A stretch of DNA of 64,000 bases, taken from the NCBI RefSeq assembly GCF_028898845.1, contig NZ_CP118574.1, positions 5,181,001 to 5,245,000 of the forward strand. Reading direction: 5' to 3'. A model generated the notes under the pieces. It made no database searches. It was not told where the DNA came from and saw nothing but the letters and a program-made list of their open reading frames with translations. Position numbers and translations under genes: made by a program. How positions within the stretch are numbered: the first letter of the stretch is position 1; every line of letters starts with the position of its first letter. Positions 43,676-52,613 of the stretch are shown here, piece by piece. This DNA comes from Streptomyces sp. WZ-12. Its GTDB lineage: Bacteria > Actinomycetota > Actinomycetes > Streptomycetales > Streptomycetaceae.

Positions 43676-43690
43676 CTGATGATGCGTCAG
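43676..43690. promoter_or_regulatory. Predicted TetR-type operator, one mismatch
   Basis: CTGATGATGCGTCAG, ending 14 bases before the ATG at 43705, so it overlaps the likely promoter. Confidence 0.6.
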
Positions 43691-43704
43691 TTACACCTGC
43701 CGCC

Positions 43705-44574
43705 ATGACGACCGACGACCACCGCACCGCCCCCGCCGCCACCCCCGACGAACTCGCCGCCTACGCCGCCCTGCCCGCCACCGGCCCGTACGCCGCCCGC
43801 CCCGGCCACGCCCTGATCACCCTGGTCGAACCGCACCCCGGCCACGAACGCGCCTACAACCGCTGGTACGAGGACGACCACTACATCGCCGGCGCGATGG
43901 CCATGCCCTGGATCTTCGCCGGCCGCCGCTGGGTCGCCACCCGCGACCTCCAACTCCTGCGCTACCCACGGCACTCCGCCGTCGCCCGCCCCGTCACCGC
44001 CGGCTGCTACCTCGCCACCTACTGGCTCACCGCGGGCCGCTACGACGCCCATATGCGGTGGACCGTCGCCACCAACCAGCGCCTGCACCGCGACGGCCGG
44101 ATCCTCCAGGACCGCACCCACGTCCTCACCGCCTTCCACGACCACGCGACCACCGTCTACCGGGACGGCGCTGCCGGCCCCCGCGACACCCACGCCCTCG
44201 ACCACCCCTACGCCGGACTCGTCCTGGAGGTCATCGACACCGACGGCCCGGAACACCGCGCCGCCCTGCTGGCCTGGCTGCGCGACCACCATCTCCCCCG
44301 CCGGTTGGCGGGTTCGCCGGCGGCGCTGGTCACCGTCCTCCGGCCGACGCCGCTGCCCGCCGACCGGATGCCCTACGTCCAACAGGTCGCGGGCGTCGAC
44401 ACCCGGCTGACCCTGCTGTGGTTCCTGGAACAGGACCCGCGCCGCGCCTTCCCGGAACACCTCACCGGCCTGGACGCGGAGGTGGCCGCCGCCGGCCTGG
44501 GCCGGGTGGAACTGGTCGCCCCGTTCCTCCCGACCGTCCCCGGCACCGACCGGTACGTGGACGAACTCCGGTGA
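43705..44574 (+). CDS. Conserved hypothetical protein, possibly EthD-like alpha/beta-barrel
   Basis: I start at the ATG at 43705, giving 289 residues; the frame is open from 43624 but the operator at 43676-43690 would then be inside it. Two halves of similar look: RPGHALITLVEPHPGHERAYNRWYEDDHYIAGAMAMPWIF and, later, VLEVIDTDGPEHRAALLAWLRDHHLPRRL. RWYEDDHY-like segments occur in EthD/dimeric barrel proteins, some of which process catabolic intermediates. I am not sure of the fold. It stands alone and shares the regulon operator. Confidence 0.6.
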   Translation: MTTDDHRTAPAATPDELAAYAALPATGPYAARPGHALITLVEPHPGHERAYNRWYEDDHYIAGAMAMPWIFAGRRWVATRDLQLLRYPRHSAVARPVTAGCYLATYWLTAGRYDAHMRWTVATNQRLHRDGRILQDRTHVLTAFHDHATTVYRDGAAGPRDTHALDHPYAGLVLEVIDTDGPEHRAALLAWLRDHHLPRRLAGSPAALVTVLRPTPLPADRMPYVQQVAGVDTRLTLLWFLEQDPRRAFPEHLTGLDAEVAAAGLGRVELVAPFLPTVPGTDRYVDELR

Positions 44575-44706
44575 ACGCGGCGGCCGGTGCGCCGCGCGCG
44601 CCGGCACGCGGACATGGCCGAGCCCCCTCGGCCGGGACGGCGATCCAGTCGAGAGGGCTCGTTTCCGTGCCTGGGATCACACGGAATGTGGTTGCTGCGG
44701 CGCGGG

Positions 44707-44913
44707 TCAGGAGAGGTCGAACGCGCCCGCGGAGAGGTCCGAAACGAAGCTGTGCCAGGAGGAGTTGTCGAACGTGAGGCGCGGCCCCTCGGGGTCCTTG
44801 GAGTCACGGACCGCGATGGCCACGGCGGTCGGCACGGCGATCTCCACACAGGCGTTGGCGCCGGAGTACGAGGACTTGGTCCAGGAGAACGCGGAATTGG
44901 GCTGAACGGCCAT
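44707..44913 (-). CDS. DUF397 family protein
   Basis: 68 residues from the ATG at 44913, five bases after GGAG. The family signature is clear: FSWTKSSYSGANACVEIAVP, AIAVRDSKDPEGPRLTF and SWHSFVSD. DUF397 proteins are the small partners of DUF5753 HTH regulators; here the regulator gene (45126-45992) is 212 bases upstream on the same strand. It is thought to act as an effector or antagonist of the regulator, as with WhiJ-type pairs affecting development. Confidence 0.9.
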   Translation of the reverse strand: MAVQPNSAFSWTKSSYSGANACVEIAVPTAVAIAVRDSKDPEGPRLTFDNSSWHSFVSDLSAGAFDLS

Positions 44914-45125
44914 TTTCACTCCAACTTACTCTGAGTTACCGGGGATTCGGTGAGACCGACGCTACGCGCCAACATCACCGGCCGGAGAGGGCCGTTCACC
45001 CGTCCGCATGGCATATTCAATGATCGCTTCTCAGGCGCGCTGGCGCGGGTGTACCTTGCGGCCTCGTTCACCGGAATTCAACATTCCGGGCCGATCGCGG
45101 CCGTCGACACCCGGCCAGCCCGCCC

Positions 45126-45992
45126 TCAACTCAGCGCATCCGCATGGCGCTTGGCGGCCTCCGCGATGAACTCCCGGCTCGCCTCCGCGCTCAACGCCTG
45201 TGCCCGCAGGTGCTCGTACATGATCGTGTACTTGTGCACGTCGTTGGTCTTCTCCAGGTACAGGTCGCTGGTGACGCCCTCGATGTAGACCACGCTGGAA
45301 TCCGCCGCGTCGTCGAACTCCAGGATCGAGAACGTGCCGGACATCCCGGCGTGCGCCCCGGCGCCGTACGGCAGCACCTGCACCGTCACGTGCGGCAGCC
45401 TGCTCACCTCGACGAGGTGCTCCAACTGCTCCCGCATGATCAGGTGGCTGCCGACCACCCTCCGTAGCGCGCTCTCGTCCAGGACGACCCACAGCCGCAG
45501 CGGGCGATCGGGGTCGTTGACCCGCTCCTGCCGCCGCATCCGCACCTGGATGCGCTTCTCCAGGTCCTCCGGCGCCAGCTCCGGGATCGTGCCGGGGATG
45601 ACCGCCTCGGCATAGCCGGGCGTCTGCAACAGACCCGGCACCAGCAGGGACTCGTACGTCCGCAGCGACGCCGCCTCGGTCTCCAGACCGATGTAGACGC
45701 TGTACGGGATGTCGCCGAAGGCGTGCCACCAGCCTTGCTGGCGCGAATCCTTGGCCATCTGCATCAGCGAATCCACTATCCGGCGGTCCTCGACCTCGTA
45801 GACCCCGCACAGGTCGCGGACGTCGCGCTGGCTGATGCTGCGCCGGCCGTTCTCCAGTCGGCTGATCTTCGACTGGGAGACCAGCAGCCGCTCGGCCACC
45901 TGCTCCGCCGTCAGGCCCTTGTCCTCCCGGAGCCTGCGCAGCTCCTGGCCCAATCGGCGTCGCCTCACGGTGGGGTTGACGTTGGACGCCAC
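45126..45992 (-). CDS. Helix-turn-helix regulator, DUF5753 (Scr1/WhiJ-like) family
   Basis: 288 residues. The N-terminal XRE domain is LGQELRRLREDKGLTAEQVAERLLVSQSKISRLENGRRSISQRD (about 14-60). The DUF5753 domain fills the rest (YESLLVPGLLQTPGYAEAV, QVLPYGAGAHAGMSGTFSILEF). It is the regulator of the DUF397 pair at 44707. Such pairs tend to repress developmental or antibiotic genes; target DNA is unknown. This is the second DUF5753 regulator in the window, but here the start is a normal ATG at 45992. Confidence 0.87.
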   Translation of the reverse strand: MASNVNPTVRRRRLGQELRRLREDKGLTAEQVAERLLVSQSKISRLENGRRSISQRDVRDLCGVYEVEDRRIVDSLMQMAKDSRQQGWWHAFGDIPYSVYIGLETEAASLRTYESLLVPGLLQTPGYAEAVIPGTIPELAPEDLEKRIQVRMRRQERVNDPDRPLRLWVVLDESALRRVVGSHLIMREQLEHLVEVSRLPHVTVQVLPYGAGAHAGMSGTFSILEFDDAADSSVVYIEGVTSDLYLEKTNDVHKYTIMYEHLRAQALSAEASREFIAEAAKRHADALS

Positions 45993-46240
45993 GGTACGTG
46001 CACCTCCGGCTCCGTACTGCTGTCATTTCCTCTTGAGCAGACTGCCACTTCATGTGGACGCCGCGCAGTCGAATGACCACAGAAGGCGAGCACGTACAGG
46101 TGCGCGGGGTGGCGGGCCGGCCGTCGTCCGAACGGCTCGGTCCGCCACCCCGCGCCTCTCACTGCGGCTCCCGAACGGGTCCGGGAAGGGGGTGGTGCGG
46201 GTGCTGCGCAAGAGCGCCCGGTGGTGCGCGCCGGCGGCCG

Positions 46241-47014
46241 TTAGCGGGCGCCGACCCGGGCCATGCTGCCGTGTCCGTGCCCGTGTCCGTGCCGCCGGGA
46301 CTGGCCCGGCACTCCGGTCGCGTCGGTCGCCCGGCCCGTGGACTTCCGGCCGGCCGGGCCGCTTTGACCCGAGCCCCGCCGCGGCTGCGCCGCGACGCCG
46401 TTCTGCACGTCCATGACGGCGTGCGCGACCAGGCCGCCCATGGGGTCGTGCCGGATCAGGTCCCGCAGACGGGAGCGCGATGAGCGCCCCTCGTTCCCCG
46501 GGTAGAGGTGCTTGCCGAGGCCGACCGCATGGGCCAGCGCGGCGAGCGCCGCGGTCCGCGGGTCCGGTGGGACGCCGGTGCGGATCGCGTTGTCGAGCCG
46601 GGCCCTGATCTCCCGACTGATCGCCGTCTCCGTCGCTTGGTAGCGCGTCGTCGGCAGCACCCCGCACATCTGTCCCGCCACGGCATGGACCATGCCGCAC
46701 CGTTCGAGATGCGTGAGGTAGGTCTGGCGCAGCCCCAGCCGGGGCCCGCCGATCCAGTGGACCGCGCGTACCGGACTGCCGCGCCTGCGCAGCAGTTCGA
46801 GTGCGGAGTCCAGAGTCGGATCTCCTGTCGGCCGTGCCATCACCACGGCGATACGATCCCCATCTGGGGCTATCCGTCCTGCCAGGGCCAGCTCCACTAG
46901 CTGGGCCCCTGCCAGGCCGAGGTCGAGCGACTGCGGCTGCGCTGTGGTGCCCGTGGCCGGGTCCAAAGCCAGCAGCAGAAGCTCCTCCGGAATTGTTCTG
47001 CGGCTCCTGCCCAT
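46241..47014 (-). CDS. GPP34 (GOLPH3-like) family protein
   Basis: 257 residues. The GPP34 signature is at the N-terminus: TIPEELLLLALDP, then SLDLGLAGAQLVELALAGRI. It is followed by a helical middle (TYLTHLERCGMVHAVAGQMCG). The C-terminus is a low-complexity tail with HGHGHGHG. The eukaryotic homologue binds phosphatidylinositol-4-phosphate; the bacterial role is not known. Divergent from the carboxypeptidase gene. Confidence 0.85.
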   Translation of the reverse strand: MGRSRRTIPEELLLLALDPATGTTAQPQSLDLGLAGAQLVELALAGRIAPDGDRIAVVMARPTGDPTLDSALELLRRRGSPVRAVHWIGGPRLGLRQTYLTHLERCGMVHAVAGQMCGVLPTTRYQATETAISREIRARLDNAIRTGVPPDPRTAALAALAHAVGLGKHLYPGNEGRSSRSRLRDLIRHDPMGGLVAHAVMDVQNGVAAQPRRGSGQSGPAGRKSTGRATDATGVPGQSRRHGHGHGHGSMARVGAR

Positions 47015-47274
47015 CCAAGCCTCCCCGCGTGGATGAATGACAGGGTGACCCCTCTCACATTCATCTGTCGAGAGTGCGTGGGTGGTTCGGTAGGGAACCG
47101 GTAGGTATGTCGTTCTCGTCTAGCACGTCGGCGACATCTTCCGAGGGGCGCGGCCTGTACCGGTTCGCGTGGCGGTGGGAACCGGCCGCTCGGACACAGG
47201 ACACTTGGGAACACTGGTTCCGTTCGGGCCAGGTAGCACAGGCAGGGCAGTGCGACGTAGTGAAGGAGACATCG

Positions 47275-50031
47275 GTGGCGGGCGAGTCCCCCGACAAGTC
47301 GGACAAGAAGTCGGACACGGAGCAGTCGTCGGGGAAGACGGCGCGCACCGAACGGGATCCGCGGCTGACGGTCCGCCGCGACGAGAAGCCGTCCGCCGAC
47401 GGGCCGGACGCGTCTGAGTCCGGCGCGAAGGTTGCTGACGGCAAGACCTCTGACGGCGAGACCTCTGACGGCGAGACCTCTGGCGGCAAGAGCGAGGGCT
47501 CCGGTGCCGGCAAGGCTTCCGGCGCGGCGGACGGGTCGAAGCCGAAGTGGGCCGCGAAGGGGGCCGTGAAGGCGTCTGGGGCGGCCCAGGGCGGCGCGAC
47601 GGGCGATGCTGAGGGTGAAACCGGGGCCAAGGGTGACGAGGGCGCCCGGCGGGCCGACGCGCCCTCGGGTGCGAAGCCCGAGCCGGCGAAGAAGCCCGAG
47701 CCCGCGAAGAAGCCCGAGCCGGCGAAGAAGCCCGAGCCGGCGAAGAAGGCCGAAGCGGCCGACAAGGCTGAGCCGGCGAAGAAGTCCGAGGCCGCGAAGA
47801 AGCCCGAGGCCGCGGAGAAGGCTGAGTCTGCGGAGAAGGCCGTTGATCAGGCGACCGCCGTTTTCACGACGGTCGGGGCGAAGAAGGTCGGCGCGCAGAA
47901 GGGCAAGGGCGAGAGCCCCGACGAGGCGCCGGCCGACGACGCGACGCGCGTGTTTGCCATAGCGAAGGCCGGGAAGTCGGAGTCGTCCGGCGAGGGGGAG
48001 AAGGCGGAGGGGGAGACGGAGCAGGAACGTCCCGCCGATCAGCCGACCACCACCTTCAAGCTGGGCGACAACGGCAAGAACGGCAAGAACGGGTCGCGGG
48101 ACGCCGGGAAGGACGCCGGCAAGGGCACGGGTAAGGGTGCCGCCGCGAGCGCTGCCGGGGGCGATGCGCCCAAGGCCGATGACCCCAAGTCCGGTGGTGC
48201 GAAGGCCAATTCCGACGACGCCGAGCCGGCTGACGCCAAGCCCGCCGACGCCAAGGCCAAGGCGGTCGACGTCGAGGAGCAGGACGCCGAGCGGACCAGT
48301 CAGTTCGTGGCGTTGAAGCCGGCGGACGACGGCTCGGCGGAGCGGTCGATCGGCAAGACCGCGCCGAAGACCCCGCTCGGCAAGCCCGGCAGTGCCTCGG
48401 ACGCGGACGACGCGGACGACGCGAAGGACCAGGACAAGGAAGCGGGCACGCCCTCCGACGGGAAGGACGCGAAGAAGGCCGCGCCGAAGGACGCGAAGAA
48501 GGCCGCCGGCACGGCAGTTGGCGCCGGCGCCGGCGCCGAGAAGAAGTCCGCGTCGGCGTCCGCCGAGAAGCCCGCTGGCAAGGCCGCCGACAAGGCCGAG
48601 CCCGCCGGCAAGGCGTCCGGCGCGATGCCGCCCGCCGCCGCGCCGGACAAGCCGGCCGCGAAGCCCGACGCCGCGAAGCCCGACGCCGCGGACGCCGAGT
48701 CCGAGCGGACCCGGCAGGAACCGCTGCCGCCGCTCGACCTGTTGGCGAAGCTCACCAACACCCCGCCGCCGCCCGAGACGCCGATGCGCACCATCGTCCG
48801 GCGGATCAAGGTCTGGACGCCGATCGTGGTGCTGCTCGGCATTATCTTCGTGGTCGTCCAGTCGGTCCGACCGTTGCCGAACCCCAAGCTTGCGCTCACT
48901 GCGGACGCGAAGCATTCGTTCGGCGGCTCCAGTGCGTCGCTGCCCTGGCCCGGTGAGGGACAGTCAGTGGTGGACATCGATGGACTCGGCCGCATGGGGT
49001 CGCACGGTGAGATGAAGCCGCTCCCCATCGGGAGTGTGGCCAAAGTGATGACCACCTACCTGATCCTCAAGGATCACCCGCTGAAGAAGGGGGAAGACGG
49101 CCCGTCCATCGACGTGGACCAGAAGGCCGAGGACGACTACGTCAACGGCAAGCGGGAGAACGAGTCGGTCGTCGAGATGAAGAAGGGGCAGAAGCTCTCC
49201 GAGCGGGAGGCCCTGGAAGCCGTCATGCTGCCGTCCGCGAACAATGCGGCGCGTCTGCTGGCCCGCTGGGACGCGGGGGACGAGGAGGCGTTCATCAAGA
49301 AGATGAACGACACCGCCAAGGAACTCGGCATGACGAACACCACGTACACCGACGCGAGTGGGTTGAAAGAGTCCACGGTCAGCACGGCCGAGGATCAGGT
49401 GAAGCTGGCGAAGAAGGCCATGGCGGACCCGACCTTCCGGGCGATGGCGAGAATGCCGAGTTACCACGCCACGACGACTTCGGGTGGCGCTCCGCTGAGC
49501 CCGGAGGCGAAGGAACAGAAGAACTTCAACAAGCTCGTGCCGATGTACGGCGTGGTCGGCATCAAGACCGGTTCCACGACCAAGGCGGGCGGCAACCTGC
49601 TCTTCGCCGCCGAGAAGAAGGTTGGTGACACTACACAGCTGATAATCGGCGCGGTCTTCGGGCAGCACAAGAATCCGCCGATCGACACTGCCATGTGGGC
49701 CAGTCGAGACCTCATTCTCGCGGCAGGCAAGCAACTTGAGACCCAGCAGGTCGTAAAGAAGGGGCAGGTTGTCGGCCAGGTCGACGACGGGCTTGGCGGG
49801 ACGACCCCGGTCGTCGCGACCAAGGACATGGCCGTGATCGGCTGGCCCGGAGCGGCGGTGGAGCTGAAACTGGACGGCAACGGAAAGCCGGTTCCGCACG
49901 AGGCGAAGGCTGGAACCGAAGTCGGCGTGCTGACCGCGGGAAGCGGTCTCGGCGAGATCGAGGTGCCGGTGGCGCTGCAGAGCGATCTGGCTAAGCCGTC
50001 CTTTGGCGCAAAGGTGACACGTATCAGCTGA
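47275..50031 (+). CDS. D-alanyl-D-alanine carboxypeptidase with long acidic/lysine-rich N-terminal region
   Basis: GTG at 47275 with AAGGAG six bases upstream; an open frame from 47074 has no support. 918 residues. The first 500 residues are Lys/Glu/Ala/Asp-rich, with (KPEPAK)4 around residues 134-157. A single transmembrane helix is at about 511-530 (IVVLLGIIFVVVQSV). The extracellular penicillin-binding transpeptidase/carboxypeptidase domain follows: S587-V-A-K (SxxK), S654-A-N (SxN) and K764-T-G. It trims peptidoglycan side chains. I recall the same fusion in S. coelicolor (SCO4439 region), which fits the fbiC neighbourhood. The N-terminal region presumably stays in the cytoplasm and may bind a division or growth partner. 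Confidence 0.9.
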   Translation: MAGESPDKSDKKSDTEQSSGKTARTERDPRLTVRRDEKPSADGPDASESGAKVADGKTSDGETSDGETSGGKSEGSGAGKASGAADGSKPKWAAKGAVKASGAAQGGATGDAEGETGAKGDEGARRADAPSGAKPEPAKKPEPAKKPEPAKKPEPAKKAEAADKAEPAKKSEAAKKPEAAEKAESAEKAVDQATAVFTTVGAKKVGAQKGKGESPDEAPADDATRVFAIAKAGKSESSGEGEKAEGETEQERPADQPTTTFKLGDNGKNGKNGSRDAGKDAGKGTGKGAAASAAGGDAPKADDPKSGGAKANSDDAEPADAKPADAKAKAVDVEEQDAERTSQFVALKPADDGSAERSIGKTAPKTPLGKPGSASDADDADDAKDQDKEAGTPSDGKDAKKAAPKDAKKAAGTAVGAGAGAEKKSASASAEKPAGKAADKAEPAGKASGAMPPAAAPDKPAAKPDAAKPDAADAESERTRQEPLPPLDLLAKLTNTPPPPETPMRTIVRRIKVWTPIVVLLGIIFVVVQSVRPLPNPKLALTADAKHSFGGSSASLPWPGEGQSVVDIDGLGRMGSHGEMKPLPIGSVAKVMTTYLILKDHPLKKGEDGPSIDVDQKAEDDYVNGKRENESVVEMKKGQKLSEREALEAVMLPSANNAARLLARWDAGDEEAFIKKMNDTAKELGMTNTTYTDASGLKESTVSTAEDQVKLAKKAMADPTFRAMARMPSYHATTTSGGAPLSPEAKEQKNFNKLVPMYGVVGIKTGSTTKAGGNLLFAAEKKVGDTTQLIIGAVFGQHKNPPIDTAMWASRDLILAAGKQLETQQVVKKGQVVGQVDDGLGGTTPVVATKDMAVIGWPGAAVELKLDGNGKPVPHEAKAGTEVGVLTAGSGLGEIEVPVALQSDLAKPSFGAKVTRIS
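47674..47745 (+). repeat. 18-bp tandem repeat encoding KPEPAK
   Basis: Four copies of AAGCCCGAGCCGGCGAAG, with one or two changes, inside the carboxypeptidase gene. Length variation here would change the protein by whole units. Confidence 0.85.
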
Positions 50032-50044
50032 GTCCCAGAATGCG

Positions 50045-50090
50045 ACTGCGGCTCGGGTGCACAGATGTGCGCCCGAGCCGCAGTTTATTT
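50045..50090 (+). terminator. Intrinsic terminator of the carboxypeptidase gene
   Basis: Arms 50045-50061 and 50068-50084 form a 17-bp stem (one G-T pair), followed by TTTATTT. The best-formed terminator in the window. Confidence 0.85.
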
Positions 50091-50122
50091 ACCGGCTGGA
50101 TAACCGCCCGAGAGGGTTAGGG

Positions 50123-50452
50123 TTAGAGTCGGCAATAAGGGATGCCGCTCAGCGGCCCCACGTACTGTATGTAAGACCATCCACTCACACCCGTGGTGTG
50201 GTCCTTTATTTTCATGAAGGTCGCATCTCCGATTGCGTCCATGCAGTACCCGGTGACGGAGTGGCTTTTGTATCCGATGCCTACAACGGTCGCGTGGACG
50301 TCGGGCTTCGCGCGTATGTTGACCCCGTCGATGGAGAAGTGCACCTTCGTGGGCTTCTCTGCTGCACTTGCTGCTGGAGTCGAGCCAATAAACGCGGCGA
50401 CGGCCATGACGCCTGAAGCGGCGACGGCCCACTTGGACTTGAGGGACTTCAC
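50123..50452 (-). CDS. Small secreted protein, possibly SH3-like
   Basis: 109 residues from the GTG at 50452 with GAGAGG upstream. Sec signal peptide: MKSLKSKWAVAASGVMAVAAFIGSTPAASA then a mature part of about 79 residues. The mature sequence (VNIRAKPDVHATVVGIGYKSHSVTGYC, then GWSYIQYVGPLSG) has the spacing of bacterial SH3b domains, which often bind cell wall. A Cys pair could form a disulphide. A secreted wall-binding or bacteriocin-type protein are both possible. It is flanked on its 5' side by the AT-rich region 50453-50733. Confidence 0.75.
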   Translation of the reverse strand: MKSLKSKWAVAASGVMAVAAFIGSTPAASAAEKPTKVHFSIDGVNIRAKPDVHATVVGIGYKSHSVTGYCMDAIGDATFMKIKDHTTGVSGWSYIQYVGPLSGIPYCRL

Positions 50453-50733
50453 GTGAAACCTCTCTCGATATCTTTCGTGATCTTGCTGGATGCTATGCGG
50501 GATATAGGGGGGCGTCGAGTGTAAAAGGCTGCCCTTCTGGGGGAATATGTCTGGATGTGTCCTATCAATTTAAGTCCTTCATGGGGCTTATGGTGCATTT
50601 AGTTCGTTTTGCGTGTGTAGATTTGTCGTGAAAGTGCTCTTCTCGAAGATTGACAGTTGCCCTACCGGCTGGCGAGAAATCGGTCATGTGACCTAATAAC
50701 GCAGTGCGCTGTTGCGCATGATCTCTGTGCTGC
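50453..50733. other. AT-rich intergenic island
   Basis: About 280 bases visibly poorer in GC than anything else in the window, between the divergent secreted-protein and glycosyltransferase genes. It has T/A-rich runs (CAATTTAAG, TAGTTCG, TAATAACG) and no open frame I can support. Probably promoters, or transferred DNA carrying the secreted-protein gene. Confidence 0.55.
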
Positions 50734-52497
50734 GTGCCTCATCGCCCCTACTCGCCTGGTCACCGCTGGAGGGTTTGGCGGCTAGGGTCTGACGGCCCTC
50801 ACGACGAACCGGAGTCCGTCATCAGTACGGTCCAGAAGGCTCGGGCGGCGCCCGCCCGCACACGCCTACGCCTCGTTCACGCCCTGCGCGCCTCGCCTCA
50901 GCGCACGGCCGTTCTGGTGCCGCTGGCTCTGGCCCTCGCTCTGGGGCTGTGGGGGACAGGGCGGGCCGTCGCCTTCGCTGCCGCCCGCCCCGTATGGGCG
51001 GTGCGAAGCGCGGTGGTGCTGGTGCCCGCGGGGTTGATGTTGTTCCTGGGCGCCTGGGGGATCCGCCGCGGCGACGCCGTCTGGCGGGACGAGGCGGTCA
51101 CCTACGACATGGCGCACCGCAGCCTGCCCGACCTCTGGGCGACCCTCCAGCACATCGACGTCGTGCACGGCCTGTACTACGCGCTGATGCACTGCTGGTT
51201 CGCGGTCTACGACGCCACGCTCGGCGACGCCCTCGGCGCGGTGATCGGCCTGCGGCTGCCGTCCGTCGTGGCCATGACGGCGGCCGCCGCCGGGGTGGCG
51301 CTGCTGGGGTGGCGCCTGGTCGGCCGGCGGGCCGGGCTGTGCGCGGGGCTGACCTTCGCGCTGGTCCCGGTCGTCCAGCAGTACGCGCAGGAGGGCCGCT
51401 CCTACGCGACGGTCTGCGCGCTGGTGGTCTGGGCGTCGTACCTGCTGGTGCTGGCCGTCGAGCACGCCGCGGCGCCGGCGCGCGCCACCGCGCGTCCCGG
51501 TCCGCACCGCGCCCTCTGGCCCGGTTACACCGCGCTGATGCTGCTGGCCTGTCTGCTGCACGAGTTCGCGTCGCTGGCGTTGCCGGCGCACGGCGCCGCG
51601 GTCGTCCTGGCCCGGCTGCCGCATCGCGTGCGGCGCACCTGGGCGCTCGCCGCCGGCACCGTCGTCGCGGGGCTGGCCCCGCTCGCCGTCTTCAGCACCC
51701 GCCAGGCGGCCCAGACCAGTTGGCTGACCTGGCCGGACCCGATCCAGTTGCTGACCTTCGCCGTGCTCGCCACCTTCGGTGCCCTCTGCGCCCGCGTCCC
51801 GATCCGCTCCCGCGGCCCCGTCGGCCTGCGCGCCCTCGGCCTCGCGCTGCTGCTCCTCCCCACGTTCCTGCTGCTGCTCCTGTCCAACGTCGAGCCCGCC
51901 TACGTGGACCGCTACGTCCTCTACTACGTCGTCGGGTTTGCGTTGCTCGCCGGCGCCGCGCTGGCCCAACTGCTGCGGCCGGCCGACGAGGGCGGCCAGA
52001 CCCGCGGCCGGCGGCTGCGGCGCCTGGCGGGGGCGGCGGCGGTGCTGCTCGCACTGCTCCCCGTTGACGTGCATCTGCGCAGCCCGGACAGCCGGGTCGA
52101 CGACGTCACCGCGGTCGCCGAGTCCGTCCGGCGGTTGTCCGAGCCGGGCGACGGGCTGCTCTTCGCCCCGGCCCGCCGCCGGGTCTGGGCGGCGACCCGG
52201 CCGCGCGACTTCCGCGGGCTGCGCGATCTCGCCCTGCACCAGAGCCCGGTGGCGTCCCGCACCCTCTACGGCACGGAGGTCTCCGGCGACGCGATCCGCG
52301 ACCGGATGCTGGCCAGCCGCCGCATCGTGGTCGCCGCCGACCCGGCCGGGCAGCCCCTCGACGACAGCGACCAGGAACTCGCCAAACGGGCCACGCTGCG
52401 CGGGTCGTTCGTGGTGTGCCGGAGCACCCGGGTACGGGGAGCGCGGATCACGCTGTATGCGCGGGTGGGCGGTCCCGGGGGCGCGGGGCGTTGTTGA
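50734..52497 (+). CDS. GT-C-type membrane glycosyltransferase (mannosyltransferase-like)
   Basis: 587 residues with about ten hydrophobic segments. After the first segments there is WRDEAVTYDMAHRS, an extracytoplasmic loop with the Asp-Glu of GT-C dolichol/polyprenyl-phosphate-dependent transferases. A hydrophilic C-terminal domain follows (from about 480). It should transfer a sugar from a polyprenyl phosphate carrier outside the membrane. The start is uncertain: a GTG at 50734 without a clear ribosome site; later starts would drop 20-60 residues. Single gene. Confidence 0.7.
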   Translation: MPHRPYSPGHRWRVWRLGSDGPHDEPESVISTVQKARAAPARTRLRLVHALRASPQRTAVLVPLALALALGLWGTGRAVAFAAARPVWAVRSAVVLVPAGLMLFLGAWGIRRGDAVWRDEAVTYDMAHRSLPDLWATLQHIDVVHGLYYALMHCWFAVYDATLGDALGAVIGLRLPSVVAMTAAAAGVALLGWRLVGRRAGLCAGLTFALVPVVQQYAQEGRSYATVCALVVWASYLLVLAVEHAAAPARATARPGPHRALWPGYTALMLLACLLHEFASLALPAHGAAVVLARLPHRVRRTWALAAGTVVAGLAPLAVFSTRQAAQTSWLTWPDPIQLLTFAVLATFGALCARVPIRSRGPVGLRALGLALLLLPTFLLLLLSNVEPAYVDRYVLYYVVGFALLAGAALAQLLRPADEGGQTRGRRLRRLAGAAAVLLALLPVDVHLRSPDSRVDDVTAVAESVRRLSEPGDGLLFAPARRRVWAATRPRDFRGLRDLALHQSPVASRTLYGTEVSGDAIRDRMLASRRIVVAADPAGQPLDDSDQELAKRATLRGSFVVCRSTRVRGARITLYARVGGPGGAGRC

Positions 52498-52613
52498 GCG
52501 TTCCGTAGGGGCGGCGGCGCGGACGCCGGCCATTGTTGGGCGTCCCGTGTGCCCAACGGGCCACGCCCCGTGGCCCGTTATGGCGCCATGGCCGGTTACG
52601 GATCGGTGGCCCG

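Noticed and set aside
47074..47274. Extension of the carboxypeptidase by 67 codons
   Set aside because: No ribosome site; the GTG at 47275 has AAGGAG six bases upstream.
46897..48915. A 672-codon minus-strand frame full of LRRGLGLLRR
   Set aside because: Mirror of the KPEPAK/AKK repeats of the carboxypeptidase; no ribosome site.
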